A stretch of DNA of 64,000 nt from Armatimonadota bacterium (GTDB lineage: Bacteria > Armatimonadota > HRBIN16): positions 660,763 to 724,762 of the forward strand of contig BPGU01000003.1 in assembly GCA_026003195.1 (NCBI GenBank), written 5' to 3'. Positions 18,567 to 25,103 of this stretch are shown here, piece by piece. Within the stretch, counting starts at the first letter, position 1, and each line of letters starts with the position of its first letter. The notes beneath the pieces were generated by a model. The model saw only the letters and a list, made by a program, of their open reading frames with translations. It was not told the DNA's origin and did no database searches. The position numbers were made by a program, and so were the translations under genes.

Positions 18567-19355
18567 ATGAAGCGTCTGGAAGGTAAAACAGCGATTGTGA
18601 CAGGAGCCGCGCAGGGGCTCGGCGAAGCCATCGCCACCCGTCTGGCGAAGGAAGGGTGCACAGGCGTGACGCTGGCAGACCTGCAGGTGGACAAGGCGCA
18701 GGCAGTCGCACAGAGCATCGAAAAGGAATCACCCGGGTGCCAGACGCTGGTGGTGCCGTGTGACGTCACCAGTGAGGCAGATGTGGTGCAGATGGTGCAA
18801 CGCCACGTGCAGACGTTTGGCAGGCTGGACATCCTGGTGGCCAACGCGGGCATCCTGATCGCGCACGACATCACCGAATTTCCCGCCGACCAGTGGAAAA
18901 AGGTGGTGGATGTGAACCTGTATGGCTACTTCCTGTGCGCCCGCGAGGCGGCGAAGGTGATGGTGCAGCAGAAAAGCGGCGTCATCATCCAGATAAACTC
19001 CAAGTCGGGCAAGAAAGGTTCCTTCCGCAACAGCGCGTACGCGGCGAGCAAGTTCGGCGGGGTCGGCTTGACGCAGAGCATCGCGCTGGACCTCGCGCCC
19101 TACGGCGTGCGCGTGAACGCCATCTGCCCGGGCAACCTGCTGGATTCCCCCCTGTGGCGCGACAGCCTGTACGAGCAGTATGCCCGCAAATGGGGGCTGA
19201 CGGTGGAGCAGGTACGGCGCAAGTACGAGGACCAGGTGCCTCTGGGACGCGGCTGCACCTACGACGACGTAACCAACTTGCTGGTGTTCCTCGCATCGGA
19301 GGAGGCAAGCTACATCACGGGCGAAGCGTACAGCGTCACCGGCGGACAGCTGTAG
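18567..19355 (+). CDS. Sorbitol-6-phosphate 2-dehydrogenase-like SDR, copy 1
   Basis: About 262 residues. A classical short-chain dehydrogenase: TGAAQGLG (12-19) binds NAD(P), NAG at about 90, Ser in QINSKSGKKGS and the YAASK catalytic pair. The C-terminal half (KSGKKGSFRNSAYAASKFGG, PLGRGCTYDDVTNLL, SYITGEAYSVTGGQ) closely follows the SrlD/GutD pattern, which oxidises sorbitol-6-phosphate to fructose-6-phosphate. No PTS or sorbitol genes are nearby, so the substrate may be another polyol or sugar phosphate. I chose ATG 18567 (MKRLEGK) as family start; ATG 18543 is an alternative. Copy 2 at 43339-44127 differs by one residue (Gly57 here, Trp there). Confidence 0.85.
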   Translation: MKRLEGKTAIVTGAAQGLGEAIATRLAKEGCTGVTLADLQVDKAQAVAQSIEKESPGCQTLVVPCDVTSEADVVQMVQRHVQTFGRLDILVANAGILIAHDITEFPADQWKKVVDVNLYGYFLCAREAAKVMVQQKSGVIIQINSKSGKKGSFRNSAYAASKFGGVGLTQSIALDLAPYGVRVNAICPGNLLDSPLWRDSLYEQYARKWGLTVEQVRRKYEDQVPLGRGCTYDDVTNLLVFLASEEASYITGEAYSVTGGQL

Positions 19356-19385
19356 AGGACCCTTCTCCGGCGGGGCGCTTCCCCC

Positions 19386-20648
19386 TTACGAGGTTTCGCA
19401 CAGTCCCCGCATGACCAGCCCACTAAGCAGCTTGGGATAGAAATAGGTGGATTTGGGGGGCATCTTTTCGCCTGCCAGCGCAACCTCACGTACCTCCTGC
19501 ACCGTCGGCGGGTTCAACAGAAAAGCCACTGCCCCCTCGCCCCGCAACACCCACTCGATAGCCTCCCCCTCGTCACGGGTGTAGCGGATGCCCTCGGCAC
19601 GCTCCAGATGGTGGTGGGTAATACCAAAAATCGGCTGCAGCACCACAGCCTGTAACAGCGTCACGTCCAGACGCCGGGTGGTTGCGCCGTACGGCTCGGG
19701 CACAAGTGCCTCCGGCGGGATACCCTCCCGGAGCCACGCGGTAAACGCCTTTGCCCCCCGCATCACCACTGCGAATCCTCGCCGTGATGCCCCCGCGCGC
19801 AAGGCACGCACCACCTCCTGTGCAGAGCAAGGCTGTACCTCAAACCACTGCCTCAGATATTCCGGCAGACGCTCCAGCACCTGCTCCGAAGCCTGCGGGA
19901 TGACCCGATGCGTGGGCAGTATGACTACACCCGGGTCCTCCAGAGGAGTCAGCGCAATCATCAGCCAGTCATAGGGCTGGAGACCTGGCGGGTTGCCCTC
20001 GGCGTCGCGACGCTCGCGGCGATACTGCAGGCACGTCTCGTAGCGGTGATGCCCATCGGCAATCCACACTCTTGCCGGGGCGGCGCGCGCCGTCAAGTCT
20101 TCCAGCACCGCAGTGTCCTCTATCCGGCGCAAGCGGTGCAGTCCATCCGTATACGCCACCTCCGCAACCGTCGGGGCGGAGCGAGCCAGTGACTCCAGCA
20201 AGGGAAACAGTTCTCCCTCTACCAGACCGTAGATGGGTTCCAGATGGGCTTCGGTGGCGCGAAGAAGCTGCAGGCGGTCTTCCTTCGCCCGCGCCTGCGT
20301 GTTCTCATGGGGCAACACCACGCCTGCGTCGTACTCCTCCAGCGCCATCAGGCACACCAGTGCGAGGCGCCGAAGGGTCTCTCCGGTGGCTGGATGGGCG
20401 AACACCTGCTCCAGCAGATACATTGCGGGCAGTGGGTCTGTCCGCAGGACCCCCTCCTTCTGCCATTCGCGCCACAGCTGCGCCGCCCGGTCGTAGCTGT
20501 CGGGAAGGGTCAGATAAGTCATATTGTAGGGGAACTGCCGGAGCTTTTCGCGCTCCGGCGGCGGGATCACATCGTATGGTGGCGCGACGCACGGCTGCAG
20601 ATCGGAAAGGGCATAGCGTACGCCGCGGAAGGGGGCAATGCGCGCCAT
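19386..20648 (-). CDS. DUF1015 family protein
   Basis: About 420 residues with the features of DUF1015: FRGVRYALSDL near the N-terminus, CVAPPYDVIPPPEREKL, the HENTQARAKEDRLQLLRAT motif, WIADGHHRYETCLQYR and ITHHHLERAEGIRYTRDEGE. The biochemical role of the family is not settled; conserved His, Asp and Glu suggest an enzyme, possibly a kinase or phosphate-handling enzyme linked to serine/3-phosphoglycerate metabolism by co-occurrence. Start ATG 20648 lies 5 bp after the trxA stop, so the two genes are probably co-transcribed. Confidence 0.85.
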   Translation of the reverse strand: MARIAPFRGVRYALSDLQPCVAPPYDVIPPPEREKLRQFPYNMTYLTLPDSYDRAAQLWREWQKEGVLRTDPLPAMYLLEQVFAHPATGETLRRLALVCLMALEEYDAGVVLPHENTQARAKEDRLQLLRATEAHLEPIYGLVEGELFPLLESLARSAPTVAEVAYTDGLHRLRRIEDTAVLEDLTARAAPARVWIADGHHRYETCLQYRRERRDAEGNPPGLQPYDWLMIALTPLEDPGVVILPTHRVIPQASEQVLERLPEYLRQWFEVQPCSAQEVVRALRAGASRRGFAVVMRGAKAFTAWLREGIPPEALVPEPYGATTRRLDVTLLQAVVLQPIFGITHHHLERAEGIRYTRDEGEAIEWVLRGEGAVAFLLNPPTVQEVREVALAGEKMPPKSTYFYPKLLSGLVMRGLCETS

Positions 20649-20652
20649 TCGG

Positions 20653-20973
20653 CTACAGCAACGCCTCCAGCTTCTGCACAATGGTCTGTTTGGGCACAAC
20701 GCCCACAATCATATCCTGTACCTTGCCTTCCTTGAAGAACAGCAGGGTGGGTATACTCTGAATGCCGTAGCGCAGAGCCAGCTCCGGTTCCTCGTCCACG
20801 TTCACCTTCACGACCTTCGCTCTGCCGGCGTACTCCTGCGAAATGGCTTCCACGTGCGGCGCGATCGCCCGGCACGGACCACACCACACCGCCCAGAAAT
20901 CCACCAGAACCGGCACCTCGGACTGTAGAACCTCGGCGTCAAAGTCAGCCGTTGTGACATGCGTTGCGCTCAT
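20653..20973 (-). CDS. trxA: Thioredoxin
   Basis: 106 residues, the usual length. The redox motif WCGPC appears in [18 protein letters not shown] (about residues 27-44), and the cis-Pro loop as [16 protein letters not shown]. It reduces disulfides in cytoplasmic proteins such as ribonucleotide reductase. A ribosome site (GGAGG) precedes ATG 20973 and a good sigma70-type promoter lies at 21005-21034. It is followed closely by the DUF1015 gene. Confidence 0.97.
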   Translation of the reverse strand: MSATHVTTADFDAEVLQSEVPVLVDFWAVWCGPCRAIAPHVEAISQEYAGRAKVVKVNVDEEPELALRYGIQSIPTLLFFKEGKVQDMIVGVVPKQTIVQKLEALL

Positions 20974-21004
20974 ACTTGCCTCCTGCGAAAAAGCTCACGC
21001 CCTC

Positions 21005-21034
21005 ATTATGCGGGATAACAGGGCGCTTTGTCAA
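21005..21034 (-). promoter_or_regulatory. trxA promoter
   Basis: On the minus strand TTGACA (21034-21029) and CATAAT (21010-21005) are 18 bp apart. The expected transcript start near 20998 gives a leader of about 25 bases before the trxA ATG at 20973. Confidence 0.7.
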
Positions 21035-21091
21035 CTTCCCGTACCGTTGCGGGTCAGGTGCAACAGCATCCTTTCCGATAGAGTGATTGGA

Positions 21092-23167
21092 ATGAACGCG
21101 CAGACCGCTCCCAAACAGCACAGCGCACAGCCAATAGTCTTAGGACATTACCGGCTCTACCACCACGAGGACGGCACCTTTACGATAGCCCTGAGTTCGG
21201 GAAAGACGGAGGTGCCGTTGCTGGGCGTTCACGCGCCTCTACCCCCCATTGAGCTGCAGACCTCTCACGAGCGACACGCCCTTTTCGTGCGCCATTGCAC
21301 TCCGGCGGAAGGGGAGGTTGCGTTGTGGGACGAGCGGATGATAGACAACGTGCCCGTACGCTGGGAGATCCTGCTCCATGAAGAGGAAGGCAATCTGCAC
21401 CTGCAGATGCACTTCCTGAGCTATGGCTTGATACAGGCAGAGGTGCGTTTTTTGTGTGAGTTTCTTGCCGAAACACGGAACACAAAAACCTTCCTGTGCC
21501 CATATCCCTCTGCCCTGCTGGTCGCTTCACGAGGCGCGCTCTCGGTGGTAACTCTAGAACCGGTAAGCCCGGCTTCGCTGCACCTGGAGGGAGAGAACCG
21601 GCTGGTGTGGACTCTGCCCGCTGCGCCCCTGCACCAGCAGACCCTGCGCCTGCACGTCCATCACCGGGCACACGAGGAAAAGGAGATGGATCCCGTGCAA
21701 CACGTGCAACACCGATCTACCTTGCTTTCCGCGCAGCCCGTTCTCCTCCCGTCGATGCAGCTCCGATCGGCAGCGCAGAGCGCGGTGGCGATACTGCTGA
21801 ATCCTGAACAGCGGTGGCACTTCGCCGAGGACCAGGTGGTGCTGCGCGTTTCGTCGACCGACCACAGGTTCAGCGTGTTTACTCTCGCTGCAGCGAAGGC
21901 TCTCATGGACTGGAACCGCTTCTCCGGCGATGAGATGGCGTTGTGGACAGCCCGCCTCGCCCTGAACAGCGCGATGGATTTCCAAGTGCTCAACGCTCAG
22001 AGTAGCAACAGTGGCGCTTGCTGGGACACTATCGACGAGCGCAAGCGAGGCTCCGACATCACCGGTCAGCAACGATTTAGCCTCTACCGCAACGCCCGTG
22101 CGATTCAGCAGATGCTGCAGTTGCACCGCGATACGGGTTCCGAACTGTGTGCGCGCGTGGCGATGAACGGCGTCTCGTGGCTGCTCCTGAAACGGGGGGC
22201 GACCGGCACTTATGACGGCGCGCTGGTGCAGCCAGACGGCACGGTGCAGGGAGGCAGCGGCAAAGGTATCATGGGAGCGATGATCTCCGTGATGTGCGCC
22301 GCGTATAGTCTCACCGAAACCGAGGCGTATATGCACGCGGCGAACCGACTGGCGGAGTACCTGCTGCGCGACGGCTGCCTGCCCCTGTCTCCCGGCTCGG
22401 TACTGCCCGCCGAGCGGTTTCCGAACCTCCGCGACGACGTGTTCGCCGCTGCCAGCGCAATAGAGGGGCTTGCCCGTCTGTATCGGGCGTATCCGCACGA
22501 GCCCACCCGGGAGGGTGCGCAGAGACTGATGCAGTGGCTGAGCCTGTGGCAGTTACAGACGCCTCTGGAGAACATCGGCGAAGCAGGAGAGGTGCTGGCA
22601 GGGGAAGAGAGCACCGGTGGCTTTGTGGATACCAGCGTGGAGTTCGCGCGGGGCGCCCTCTGGGCTTTCTCGCTGAATCGGGACACCCGCTGGTTCGCCA
22701 GCGCCACCCGGGCACTGCACGCAGTGGCAGGCTATCTGCACCCGCTGGCAGGTTTCCCGGAGGCAAAACTGGCTTATCCCGACCATACGTATGCGCTGGC
22801 GATGTTCCTTCGCACCTACCTGCACTGGCTCCTGTCCCTCCCTGTGTTCGCGCCGGAGGTGGAGTGCGACCCTGACCTGCTGGTATGCCGCACCGGCAGC
22901 CGCATCTTCGTGCCAGAGCCCGGATTATGGAGGTCCATCCGCATCCAGGCGCGAGGTCTGGTGGACTGGGTGGCTCTGGTGTGCCCTGCCACGCATGACA
23001 TTTTACTGGCTGTGCTGACCGACGGCAGCAGTGGTGCGGTGACGGTGGACGCGGGAGAACATCGGCAGATGGCGACCGACCTCATCGGCGGCAGCGCCGG
23101 AACAGTATACTCTTTGCACCCTGTGCCCGGAGTTGGTAGCGTCGGCGTGTACATCCTGCAGGCATAA
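21092..23167 (+). CDS. Unknown protein with six-hairpin-like helical domain
   Basis: 691 residues from ATG 21092 (MNAQTAPK). No signal peptide, so probably cytoplasmic. Residues about 1-220 look like beta-sandwich (VLGHYRLYHHEDGTFTIAL). Residues about 270-610 are alpha-helical with Trp, Gly and Asp-rich turns (SGACWDTIDERKRG, GLARLYRAYPHEPTREGAQR, GAMISVMCAAYSLTETEAYM), in the style of the (alpha/alpha)6 barrel found in glycoside hydrolases and lyases. A short beta domain ends the protein. I cannot assign a family or catalytic residues. It lies immediately upstream of dnaA with its own orientation the same as dnaA. Confidence 0.7.
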   Translation: MNAQTAPKQHSAQPIVLGHYRLYHHEDGTFTIALSSGKTEVPLLGVHAPLPPIELQTSHERHALFVRHCTPAEGEVALWDERMIDNVPVRWEILLHEEEGNLHLQMHFLSYGLIQAEVRFLCEFLAETRNTKTFLCPYPSALLVASRGALSVVTLEPVSPASLHLEGENRLVWTLPAAPLHQQTLRLHVHHRAHEEKEMDPVQHVQHRSTLLSAQPVLLPSMQLRSAAQSAVAILLNPEQRWHFAEDQVVLRVSSTDHRFSVFTLAAAKALMDWNRFSGDEMALWTARLALNSAMDFQVLNAQSSNSGACWDTIDERKRGSDITGQQRFSLYRNARAIQQMLQLHRDTGSELCARVAMNGVSWLLLKRGATGTYDGALVQPDGTVQGGSGKGIMGAMISVMCAAYSLTETEAYMHAANRLAEYLLRDGCLPLSPGSVLPAERFPNLRDDVFAAASAIEGLARLYRAYPHEPTREGAQRLMQWLSLWQLQTPLENIGEAGEVLAGEESTGGFVDTSVEFARGALWAFSLNRDTRWFASATRALHAVAGYLHPLAGFPEAKLAYPDHTYALAMFLRTYLHWLLSLPVFAPEVECDPDLLVCRTGSRIFVPEPGLWRSIRIQARGLVDWVALVCPATHDILLAVLTDGSSGAVTVDAGEHRQMATDLIGGSAGTVYSLHPVPGVGSVGVYILQA

Positions 23168-23179
23168 ACAAATTTCGCG

Positions 23180-23208
23180 TTGTCACCGCGTGGCGATTCT
23201 GCTATAAT
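23180..23208 (+). promoter_or_regulatory. dnaA promoter
   Basis: TTGTCA (23180-23185) and a perfect TATAAT (23203-23208) are 17 bp apart. The expected start near 23215 leaves about 29 bases to the GTG at 23244, with AGGAGGG in between. No TTTTCAACA-type box overlaps it, so DnaA autoregulation is not evident here. Confidence 0.8.
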
Positions 23209-23243
23209 TCGGCTTTGGACGAGGAAAGGAGGGCGGCACCGAG

Positions 23244-24653
23244 GTGGAGGACCAGCTGCATCTGGGTGAGGATGAAAACACGCTGGCGCTGCGCCGTGCG
23301 TGGGACCGCGCGATGCACACCCTGGCCAATCGCGTGAACAAGCCCTCTTTCGAGTCATGGTTCAAAAGCATGAAGCCCGTCTCCTTCGATGGGGAGCGGG
23401 TGACCCTCGGCGCGCCCAGCCCCTTCGCCTGCGAGTGGGTGAGCAAACGCTACGGCAACCTGGTGCGCGAGGTGCTCTCCCAGCATCTGGGGAAGGGGGT
23501 AGAGGTCACCATCATTTATCTGCCTCCCGAGAAGCGCCCGGTGCTTGGGGAACCCCCTGTGGAAGAGACCCCTCCCGCCACGCAGCCGGCTTTCCTTCCG
23601 TTGGAGCAGGAACCCGCTCCCTTCGAGAAGCCGGTGCTGAACCCCAAGTACACGTTCGAAAACTTCGTGGTGGGCAACTCCAACCGGCTGGCGCAGGCTG
23701 GGGCGATGTCGGTGGCGCGCGCGCCGGGGCAGAGCTATAACCCCCTGTTCATTTACGGGGGCGCCGGTCTGGGCAAAACGCACCTCATGCACGCCATTGG
23801 ACACTATGTGCTTCAGGCACATCCTCGCCTGCGCGTGGCTTACCTCTCTGGCGAAACCTTTGCCCAGCAGTACATCGCCGCCCTGCGCGAACAGCGTATC
23901 GATGCCTTCCGCCAAAAGTACCGAAACGTGGACGTGTGGCTGGTGGACGACATCCAGTTCATTGCGGGCAAGGAGCACACGAAAGAGGAGTTTTTCCATA
24001 CCTTCAATACCCTCTACCAGATGGGCAGGCAGGTGGTGTTCGCCAGCGACCGTCCCCCGCGTGAGCTCCACGCGATGGATGACCGCTTGCGCTCTCGCTT
24101 TGAAGCAGGGTTGATCGCGGACATTGCACCGCCAGAGTTCGAAACTCGTGTAGCTATTTTGCAAAAACGTGCACAGATTGAGGGGATTCAGGTACCCGAC
24201 CAAGTGATCTATCATATCGCCTACGCGGTGGAAGGCAACGTCCGCACGCTGGAAGGGGTGTTGATATCTATCGCCGCGCGGGCATCGGTGCACAACAAGC
24301 CTATCACCCTGCAGCTCGCTAACGAGGTACTGGCGCGCCATTACGTGGACGAGAAACAGGTACACACCGTCCCCACCGAGCAGGCGGTACTGCAGGCGGT
24401 CTGCCAGCGGTTCGGACTGACCACACAGGATATTCTGGGAGATCAGCGCAGCCGGGAGGTGCTGATGGCGCGCCAGATAGCGATGTATCTGCTCCGTGAG
24501 AAGGCGCAGCTGCCGCTTCAGCAAATCGGACAGATGTTCGGCAAAAACCACTCTACTGTGCTCCATGCCTACAACCGCGTGAAGACCAGCCTGAACAAAG
24601 ACAAGGAGCTGAGCAGCATTATCTACGATTTGAACACCGTACTGGGCCATTAA
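23244..24653 (+). CDS. dnaA: Chromosomal replication initiator protein DnaA
   Basis: 469 residues from GTG 23244 (ribosome site AGGAGGG). Domain I about 1-85, a Pro/Glu-rich linker about 90-125, the AAA+ domain with Walker A GGAGLGKTHL and Walker B VWLVDDIQFIAG, and the C-terminal DNA-binding domain IV about 370-469. Domain IV has ARQIAMYLLREKAQLPLQQI and FGKNHSTVLHAYNRV. The usual bacterial signature is FGGRDHTTV..A; here it is one residue shorter and has Asn for Asp and Ser for Thr, and the usual Pro before EIG is Gln. These are positions known to touch DnaA-box bases in E. coli, matching the unusual boxes downstream. dnaN is not adjacent. Confidence 0.97.
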   Translation: MEDQLHLGEDENTLALRRAWDRAMHTLANRVNKPSFESWFKSMKPVSFDGERVTLGAPSPFACEWVSKRYGNLVREVLSQHLGKGVEVTIIYLPPEKRPVLGEPPVEETPPATQPAFLPLEQEPAPFEKPVLNPKYTFENFVVGNSNRLAQAGAMSVARAPGQSYNPLFIYGGAGLGKTHLMHAIGHYVLQAHPRLRVAYLSGETFAQQYIAALREQRIDAFRQKYRNVDVWLVDDIQFIAGKEHTKEEFFHTFNTLYQMGRQVVFASDRPPRELHAMDDRLRSRFEAGLIADIAPPEFETRVAILQKRAQIEGIQVPDQVIYHIAYAVEGNVRTLEGVLISIAARASVHNKPITLQLANEVLARHYVDEKQVHTVPTEQAVLQAVCQRFGLTTQDILGDQRSREVLMARQIAMYLLREKAQLPLQQIGQMFGKNHSTVLHAYNRVKTSLNKDKELSSIIYDLNTVLGH

Positions 24654-25060
24654 AGGTTGGTCATTGTTGAAATCTTTGCTGGAAATGTTCAAAACTTTGT
24701 TGAAAACTCCCCTCGAATTGTTGAAAACCCGTTTTCATTGTTGAAAACTTTGTGCAAAACTGATACACTTCGACAGTGTCTGGCAATGGTATCAACAATG
24801 TGTACAGGTTTTGAACATAGTTTTCAACATTTCATTGTTGAAATCTTTGCTATCTCAGTTGAAACCGCATGGATGAATCATTATGTTATAAAGACATATT
24901 CTCTCTGTAAAGAGACTTTAAATCTCGTAAAAGCAACAAAATACGGTAGCAACAGGTGAAAAGCATACCAAGTTTTCAACAATTTCAACAAGTACATTAT
25001 TAATAATAAAGGGGGAGTGTTCATTCACATTGTGTAGATTGTGTTGAAAGCCTTGATGAG
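24654..25060. other. Putative chromosomal origin, oriC
   Basis: This 0.4-kb non-coding stretch after dnaA is far richer in A+T than the rest of the window. The 9-mer TGTTGAAAA/TTTTCAACA occurs exactly at 24698-24706, 24719-24727, 24739-24747 (plus strand) and 24821-24829, 24973-24981 (minus strand). One-mismatch versions lie at 24665, 24686, 24809, 24836, 24982 and 25042. A 20-bp direct repeat starting TCATTGTTGAAATC lies at 24661-24680 and 24832-24851. Starts at 24698, 24719 and 24739 are 20-21 bp apart, two helical turns. Likely unwinding tracts are 24880-24950 and ATTATTAATAATAAA near 24997-25010. Classical TTATCCACA boxes are absent. Function is inferred from position and composition. Confidence 0.85.
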
Positions 25061-25067
25061 GGTCAGA

Positions 25068-25093
25068 GAGGGGCATGGCGGAACATGCCCCTC
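25068..25093. terminator. Perfect 10-bp hairpin between oriC and the phosphoesterase gene
   Basis: GAGGGGCATG (25068-25077) pairs with CATGCCCCTC (25084-25093) across a 6-base loop. It lies just past the stop of the minus-strand gene at 25104 and could end its transcript before the origin. There is no T run, so this is not a textbook intrinsic terminator. Confidence 0.5.
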
Positions 25094-25103
25094 GCCACGA
25101 ATG

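Larger units (their letters stand above)
18373..19355 (+). repeat. Inverted repeat copy 1 (983 bp)
   Basis: This block is repeated in inverted orientation at 43339-44321 with no insertions or deletions; paired coordinates add up to 62694 throughout. I counted about a dozen substitutions, four of them in the last 25 bp before the stop codon. The block runs from codon 7-8 of the dockerin-type gene, through the shared promoter region, to exactly the stop codon of the SDR gene. Because the dockerin gene is complete here and cut in the other copy, this is the likely ancestral copy. Confidence 0.95.

Noticed and set aside
23355-24692. A 445-codon open frame antisense to dnaA
   Set aside because: DnaA is unambiguous on the other strand; the antisense product has no domain and no promoter or ribosome site.
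24880-24960. A tRNA or small RNA in the AT-rich stretch after dnaA
   Set aside because: No cloverleaf or conserved tRNA bases; composition fits an unwinding element instead.
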